Assembly: GCA_018240785.1 (NCBI GenBank)
Contig: JAFEFC010000021.1
Span: 62,001 to 126,000 of the forward strand
Length of the DNA stretch: 64,000 nucleotides
Direction of reading: 5' to 3'
Source of the DNA: Pseudomonadota bacterium
GTDB lineage: Bacteria; Pseudomonadota; Gammaproteobacteria; Burkholderiales; Rhodocyclaceae
The notes beneath the pieces are model-generated. The model did no database searches. It was not told the origin of the DNA and was given only the letters and a program-made list of their open reading frames with translations. Positions 59,001 to 64,000 of the stretch are shown here, one piece after another. The translations under genes were made by a program, and so were the position numbers. The first letter of the stretch is position 1. Each line of letters begins with the position of its first letter.

Positions 59001-62000
59001 ATTTCCCCCGCTTCTTCATCAACCGGCCGATCTTCGCCATCGTCCTGTCGGTGCTGATGCTGATCGCAGGCGCGATCAGCTACTTCCAGCTGCCGCTGAG
59101 CGAATACCCGCAGGTCACGCCTCCCACGGTGCAGGTCACCGCTAGCTATCCCGGTGCCAACCCGCAAGTGATCGCCGATACCGTGGCATCACCGCTGGAG
59201 CAGGCGATCAACGGCGTAGAAGGCATGATGTACATGCAGTCTCAGATGTCCACCGACGGGAAAATGGTGCTCACCGTCTCCTTCGAGCAGCATATCAACG
59301 CCGACATTGCGCAGATCCAGGTGCAAAACCGGGTCTCGCGGGCGTTGCCGCGCCTACCGCCTGAAGTTCAGCGCATCGGTGTTGTCACCGAGAAAACGTC
59401 GCCGGACGTTCTCATGGTGGTGCATTTGCTTTCGCCTGGAGGTCGATATGATCCGCTGTACGTCTCCAACTACGCCACACTTCATGTGAAGGATGAGCTG
59501 GCTCGTACGCCAGGCGTCGGCGATGTCCTAGTCTGGGGCGCCGGGGAGTATTCGATGCGGGTCTGGCTCGAACCCGCCAAGGTCGCTGCTCGTGGGCTGA
59601 TCGCGAGCGACGTGGTTGCCGCCATCCGCGAGCAGAACATACAGGTTGCCGCTGGTTCGGTTGGTCAGCAGCCGGATGCCTCGGCGGCGTTCCAGGTCAC
59701 GGTCAACACTCTGGGCCGACTGTCGAGCGAGGAGCAATTCGGCGAGATCGTCGTGAAGACGGGCGCCGACGGCCAGGTAACTCGCCTGCGGGATGTCGCC
59801 CGCATCTCGATGGGGGCCGATTCCTACTCTTTGCGCAGCCTGCTCAATGGCGAGCCGGCGGTGGGGATACAGATCATCCAGAGCCCGGGCGCGAACGCGC
59901 TGGATGTGTCTAGCGCGGTGCGCGCGGCAATGGACCGACTTCAAGCCAAGTTCCCCGACGGCATTGAGTATAGCGTCGCCTACGACCCCACGGTCTTCGT
60001 GCGCGCCTCGCTCCAGTCCGTCGCCGTCACGCTGCTGGAGGCCATCTTCCTGGTGGTGATCGTGGTGGTGCTGTTCCTGCAATCTTGGCGCGCGTCGATC
60101 ATTCCACTGATCGCCGTGCCGGTCTCGCTGGTCGGCACGTTCGCGGTGATGCACATGTTCGGCTTCTCGCTGAACACGCTGTCGCTGTTTGGCCTCGTGC
60201 TCTCCATCGGCATCGTGGTGGATGACGCCATCGTGGTGGTGGAGAACGTGGAGCGCCACATAGCGCTGGGCGAATCACCCAAGGACGCGGCGCGCAAGGC
60301 GATGGATGAAGTGACTGGCCCGATCCTGGCCATCACCTCGGTGCTGGCAGCGGTCTTCATCCCCTCGGCGTTCCTGTCGGGGCTGCAGGGCGAGTTCTAT
60401 CGCCAATTCGCGCTAACCATCGCGTTCTCGACCATCCTGTCGGCGATCAACTCGCTTACGCTGTCGCCAGCGCTGGCCGCCATCCTGCTCAAGCCGCACC
60501 ACGGCGCGGCCAAGCCCGATCGTCTCACGCGCATCATCGACGGCGTGTTCGGCGGCTTCTTCCGCCGCTTCAACCGCTTCTTCGATCGCGCCTCGAATTC
60601 CTACGTCGGGGGCGTGCGCCGCGCGGTGCGCGGCAGCGCCATCGTGCTGCTGCTCTACGTCGGCTTCCTGGGCCTGACCTGGCTGGGCTTCCACAAGGTG
60701 CCTGCGGGCTTCGTGCCGGCCCAGGACAAGTACTATCTCGTGGGCATCGCCCAGCTTCCGACCGGCGCCTCGCTGGATCGCACCGAGGCGGTCGTCAAGG
60801 AGATGACCAAGATCGCACTGGCTGAGCCGGGCGTCGAGAGCGTGGTGGCCTTCCCGGGCCTGTCGGTCAATGGACCGGTGAACCAGCCGAACACCGCGCT
60901 GATGTTCGCCATGCTCAAGCCCTTCGATGAGCGCAAGGACCCGTCGCTGTCGGCCTTCGCCATCCAGGGCAAGCTCATGGGCAAGTTCAGCCAGATCCCG
61001 GACGGCTTCGTTGGCATCTTCCCGCCGCCGCCGGTGCCGGGCCTGGGTTCGATGGGCGGCTTCAAGCTGCAGATCGAGGACCGGGCGGGCCTGGGTCCCG
61101 AGGCGCTTGCGCAGGCACAGGGCCAGATCATGGGCAAGGCCATGCAGGCGCCCGAGCTGGCGAACATGCTCGCCAGCTTCCAGACCAATGCGCCGCAGTT
61201 GCAGGTGGACATCGACCGGGTGAAGGCCAAGTCGCAGGGCGTATCGCTGACCGAGGTGTTCGACACCCTGCAGGTCAACCTTGGCTCGCTCTACGTCAAC
61301 GACTTCAACCGCTTCGGTCGCACCTACCGGGTCATGGCCCAGGCCGATGCGCAGTTCCGCATGCAGGCTGAGGACATAGGCATGCTCAAGGTGCGCAATG
61401 CAGCGGGCGACATGATCCCGCTGAGCGCGATCGCGACCATCGAGCGCAGTTCCGGCCCCGACCGGGTGATGCATTACAACGGCTTTCCCTCGGCCGACAT
61501 CAGCGGCGGGCCAGCGCCGGGCTACTCGTCCGGCCAGGCCACCGCCGCGATTGAGAAGATCGTGAGCGAATCGCTGCCGGACGGTATGACCTACGAATGG
61601 ACGGACCTGACTTTCCAGGAAAAACGGGTTGGCAACACGGCGATCTACATCTTCGCGCTGGCGGTGCTGCTCGCCTTCCTGTTCCTGGCGGCCCAGTACA
61701 ACAGTTGGTCGCTGCCGTTCGCTGTGCTGCTGATTGCACCCATGGCGCTGCTCTCGGCGATCGCCGGCGTCTGGCTCTCTGGGGGCGACAACAACATCTT
61801 CACGCAGATCGGTTTCGTGGTGCTGGTCGGCCTGGCTGCCAAGAACGCGATCCTGATCGTGGAGTTCGCCCGCGCGAAGGAAAGCGAAGGGGCCGATCCG
61901 CTGGCAGCCGTGCTCGAAGCCGCGCGCTTGCGGCTGCGCCCGATCTTGATGACGTCGTTCGCCTTCATCGCTGGCGTGGTGCCGCTGGTGCTGGCCAGCG

Positions 62001-62173
62001 GTGCGGGCGCCGAGATGCGCCACGCCATGGGCATCGCGGTGTTCGCCGGCATGCTGGGCGTGACGGTATTCGGCCTGGTGCTGACGCCGGTGTTCTACGT
62101 TGTGGTGCGCAAGCTGGCGCTGCGCCGCGAAGCGCGCCATGCCCGTGGCGGCATGACCGACCAGCACGCATGA
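58997..62173 (+). CDS. HAE1-family multidrug RND permease (MexF/AcrB-like)
   Basis: 1058-residue inner-membrane drug/proton antiporter. It begins MNFPRFFINRPIFAIVLSVL, with SEYPQVTPPTVQVTASYPGA, and TM4 carries GIVVDDAIVVVENVER with both essential Asp residues. The TM10-11 region (GLAAKNAILIVEFA) is typical of HAE1. It has no metal-type HME motif, so organic compounds are the expected substrates. Middle gene of a three-part efflux operon. Confidence 0.93.
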   Translation: MNFPRFFINRPIFAIVLSVLMLIAGAISYFQLPLSEYPQVTPPTVQVTASYPGANPQVIADTVASPLEQAINGVEGMMYMQSQMSTDGKMVLTVSFEQHINADIAQIQVQNRVSRALPRLPPEVQRIGVVTEKTSPDVLMVVHLLSPGGRYDPLYVSNYATLHVKDELARTPGVGDVLVWGAGEYSMRVWLEPAKVAARGLIASDVVAAIREQNIQVAAGSVGQQPDASAAFQVTVNTLGRLSSEEQFGEIVVKTGADGQVTRLRDVARISMGADSYSLRSLLNGEPAVGIQIIQSPGANALDVSSAVRAAMDRLQAKFPDGIEYSVAYDPTVFVRASLQSVAVTLLEAIFLVVIVVVLFLQSWRASIIPLIAVPVSLVGTFAVMHMFGFSLNTLSLFGLVLSIGIVVDDAIVVVENVERHIALGESPKDAARKAMDEVTGPILAITSVLAAVFIPSAFLSGLQGEFYRQFALTIAFSTILSAINSLTLSPALAAILLKPHHGAAKPDRLTRIIDGVFGGFFRRFNRFFDRASNSYVGGVRRAVRGSAIVLLLYVGFLGLTWLGFHKVPAGFVPAQDKYYLVGIAQLPTGASLDRTEAVVKEMTKIALAEPGVESVVAFPGLSVNGPVNQPNTALMFAMLKPFDERKDPSLSAFAIQGKLMGKFSQIPDGFVGIFPPPPVPGLGSMGGFKLQIEDRAGLGPEALAQAQGQIMGKAMQAPELANMLASFQTNAPQLQVDIDRVKAKSQGVSLTEVFDTLQVNLGSLYVNDFNRFGRTYRVMAQADAQFRMQAEDIGMLKVRNAAGDMIPLSAIATIERSSGPDRVMHYNGFPSADISGGPAPGYSSGQATAAIEKIVSESLPDGMTYEWTDLTFQEKRVGNTAIYIFALAVLLAFLFLAAQYNSWSLPFAVLLIAPMALLSAIAGVWLSGGDNNIFTQIGFVVLVGLAAKNAILIVEFARAKESEGADPLAAVLEAARLRLRPILMTSFAFIAGVVPLVLASGAGAEMRHAMGIAVFAGMLGVTVFGLVLTPVFYVVVRKLALRREARHARGGMTDQHA

Positions 62174-62193
62174 CGGCCAGGAGGACATACGAC

Positions 62194-63699
62194 ATGAAAA
62201 CATCTTTCGCATTCACACGACCCGCCAGGACGCTGGCGCCGCTCGCCCTCGCGGCGGCGCTGGCTGGCTGCTCCATGGCACCGAAGTATGACCGGCCCGC
62301 AGCGCCGATCGACACGGCCTATCCCTCGGGCGCGGCCTATGTGGAACTGGCGGCCGCGACGCCCGACGACGCGATCACGGCCGAGATCGGTTGGCGGGAC
62401 TTCTTCCGCGACCCGCTGCTGCAGCAGTTGATCGGCATTTCGCTGGAGAACAACCGCGACATGCACAAAGCCGCGCTCAACGTGGAGGCGGCTCAGGCGC
62501 TGTACCGTATCCAGCGTGCCGAGATGCTGCCGAACCTGGGCGTTTCCGCCCGCGGCGCGTCAGAGCGCGTACCGGCCGACCTCAGTACCACGGGGCAAAG
62601 CGACGTGCTCCGGCGCTACGACGTGGCCGGGGTGACGGCCGCCTGGGAGCTGGACCTGTGGGGCCGCATCCGCAGCCTCAACGACCGGGCGCTGGCGTCC
62701 TACCTGGCCCTCGACGAGACCCGCATCGCCACGCAGATGAGCCTGGTGTCCGAGGTGGCCAGCGCCTACCTCACGCTGCGCGCCGACCAGGAACTGCTGC
62801 GCCTGACGAGCGACACCCTCGCCACACAGAAGCGCTCCTATGACCTGACCACCCAACTGGTGGAAGCGGGAAATTCCACGCAGCTCGACCTGCGCCGCGC
62901 GGAGATCGCGCTGCGCACCGCCGAGGCCAACCGCGCCGCCTACACGCGGCAGGCGGCCAAGGACCGCAACGCGCTGGTGCTGCTGCTGGGCCAGCCGCTG
63001 ACGCCGGAGCTGTCCCGGCAGCTTGACGAGGCCGTGGCGCTGCCGGACGACATCGTGCCGACCGACCTGCCGAGCGGCCTGCCGTCCGAACTGCTCGCGC
63101 GTCGGCCGGACATCCGCGCCGCCGAGCAGATGCTGATCGGCGCCAACGCCAACATCGGCGCGGCGCGGGCCGCGTTCTTCCCGACGATTAGCCTCACGGG
63201 CTCGGCGGGCACGGCCAGCGCTTCGCTGGACGGCCTGTTCGATTCGGGCTCGCGGGCCTGGAGCTTCCTGCCGCAGATCACGCTGCCCATCTTCCGCGGC
63301 GGCGCGTTGCGAGCCAATCTGGACGTGGCACAGGTACAAAAGAGGATCGAAATCGCCAACTACGAGAAGTCTATCCAGGCGGCCTTTGCTGAGGTGGCTG
63401 ACGGCTTGGCGGGCAAGCGCACGCTTGATGAGCAGATCCGCTCGGAGCAGCTCCTGGTAGCGGCTAGCCAGAAAGCCTACCAACTAGCCGAGCAACGCTT
63501 CCAGGAAGGCGTGGACGACAACCTCACCTTGCTCGATGCGCAACGCACACAGTACGGTGCGCAGCAGACCCTGGTGCGCACGCGCCTGACGCGGCTGAAC
63601 AACCTCATCCACCTCTACAAGGCGCTGGGTGGCGGCTGGACTGAGCACACGGTGCAATCGGGCGCCACCGGGCAACCATCCGCCCGGTCGCCGGGATAA
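62194..63699 (+). CDS. Outer-membrane efflux lipoprotein, NodT/OprM family
   Basis: 501-residue outer-membrane factor with a lipobox (LAAALAGC) and NodT signatures (WELDLWGRIRSLNDRALASY, LLARRPDIRAAEQMLIGANA). ATG 62194 has AGGAGG upstream; an ATG overlapping the permease stop (62170) is also possible but weaker. It supplies the exit duct for the preceding adaptor and permease. Confidence 0.92.
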   Translation: MKTSFAFTRPARTLAPLALAAALAGCSMAPKYDRPAAPIDTAYPSGAAYVELAAATPDDAITAEIGWRDFFRDPLLQQLIGISLENNRDMHKAALNVEAAQALYRIQRAEMLPNLGVSARGASERVPADLSTTGQSDVLRRYDVAGVTAAWELDLWGRIRSLNDRALASYLALDETRIATQMSLVSEVASAYLTLRADQELLRLTSDTLATQKRSYDLTTQLVEAGNSTQLDLRRAEIALRTAEANRAAYTRQAAKDRNALVLLLGQPLTPELSRQLDEAVALPDDIVPTDLPSGLPSELLARRPDIRAAEQMLIGANANIGAARAAFFPTISLTGSAGTASASLDGLFDSGSRAWSFLPQITLPIFRGGALRANLDVAQVQKRIEIANYEKSIQAAFAEVADGLAGKRTLDEQIRSEQLLVAASQKAYQLAEQRFQEGVDDNLTLLDAQRTQYGAQQTLVRTRLTRLNNLIHLYKALGGGWTEHTVQSGATGQPSARSPG

Positions 63700-63748
63700 G
63701 GGCTATGCGCAACGGCGGCGTTCCCCATCGTTGCGCACGGAGAACCGG

Positions 63749-64000
63749 ATGAGGATCGGTGAACTTGCGCGCTTGACGGGCACCCCCCCGGAGAACATTC
63801 GGTTCTACGAGCGGGAGGGCCTGTTGCAAGCCCCGGAGCGGTCACGCAACAACTATCGGCGCTATGGCCCGGCCCATGTCGAACGGCTTCACCTGATTCG
63901 CAACTACCGTGCCTCGGGAATCGGCCTGGATGACGTGCGCCGCCTACTGGGTTGGGCACATGAGGGGTTCCTGGAACCTGAGCTGCTAAGGCAGGCTGTC
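63749..64000 (+). CDS. MerR-family regulator, N-terminal part (cut by window edge)
   Basis: 84 residues are visible: winged HTH MRIGELARLTGTPPENIRFY, EREGLLQAPERSRNNYRRYG, and the second helix pair RLHLIRNYRASGIGLDDVRR. The pattern resembles CadR/PbrR-type divalent-metal sensors, but the C-terminal ligand region is outside the window. It starts 49 bp after the RND operon in the same direction. The 19-bp-spaced promoter at 57596 is a possible target. Confidence 0.85.
   Translation, partial: MRIGELARLTGTPPENIRFYEREGLLQAPERSRNNYRRYGPAHVERLHLIRNYRASGIGLDDVRRLLGWAHEGFLEPELLRQAV

Overview
The window looks like a chromosome segment from a betaproteobacterium of the Rhodocyclales type (Thauera, Azoarcus or Aromatoleum-like). 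This rests on the high GC, the glycogen operon next to pgsA and a tRNA-Gly, the OsmC-YcaO fusion protein and the style of the PAS-rich hybrid kinases. It divides into a host backbone (about 1-31500) and the left part of an integrative element inserted at the tRNA-Gly gene (about 31569 to the window end).

Backbone. The window opens in the C-terminal part of a PEP/pyruvate-binding-domain protein. Next come a full-length ovothiol synthase gene, ovoA, and, translationally coupled to it, an ADP-ribosylglycohydrolase-fold protein that appears to have lost its metal-binding motifs. A YbfB/YjiJ-type MFS transporter gene faces them. From 5.9 to 15.9 kb is a signalling block: an Hpt protein, a receiver-EAL phosphodiesterase, two hybrid histidine kinases, a stand-alone receiver, a long PAS-only protein and a divergent receiver-containing protein. 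This block is eroding. One receiver is split by a one-base deletion, another is broken at a G-run, and the PAS protein has lost its kinase core and half of its first PAS domain. An OsmC-YcaO gene follows. Then comes a compact operon on the minus strand, glgB-glgX-pgm-glgC-glgA-glgP plus a YkgJ-type cysteine-cluster gene, covering glycogen synthesis and breakdown. pgsA and tRNA-Gly(GCC) close the backbone.

Integrative element. A 647-residue P4-type tyrosine integrase lies just downstream of the tRNA 3' end, as in ICEclc-family elements. After it come a regulator pair (an HTH-less LysR effector domain and a divergent XRE protein flanking a perfect palindrome), a complete LysR regulator, and debris from a lost hpd/lrp locus. 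The rest is metal and drug resistance. The copper module has a CopZ-like chaperone, copA, cueR and a ferredoxin gene, with two CueR-type promoters using 19-bp spacers. An HME-RND CBA efflux operon carries two small His-containing periplasmic proteins and a dihydrolipoyl dehydrogenase. A CsoR/RcnR repressor is paired with a His-tailed MFS exporter. A zinc/cadmium module has a CDF exporter, an SmtB-like ArsR, a three-repeat DUF4148 protein and a ZntA-type ATPase. An HAE1 multidrug RND operon has a MerR regulator at its distal end, cut by the window edge.

The island genes work together as metal sensing (two SmtB-type alpha5-site sensors, CueR, CsoR/RcnR, MerR), cytoplasmic export (P-type ATPases, CDF, MFS) and transenvelope export (two RND systems). 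Recurrent TGAA-N6-TTCA dyads upstream of the CDF, DUF4148 and ZntA genes suggest one ArsR regulon. No conjugation genes, transposases, rRNA genes or CRISPR arrays were seen. The other end of the element lies outside the window.
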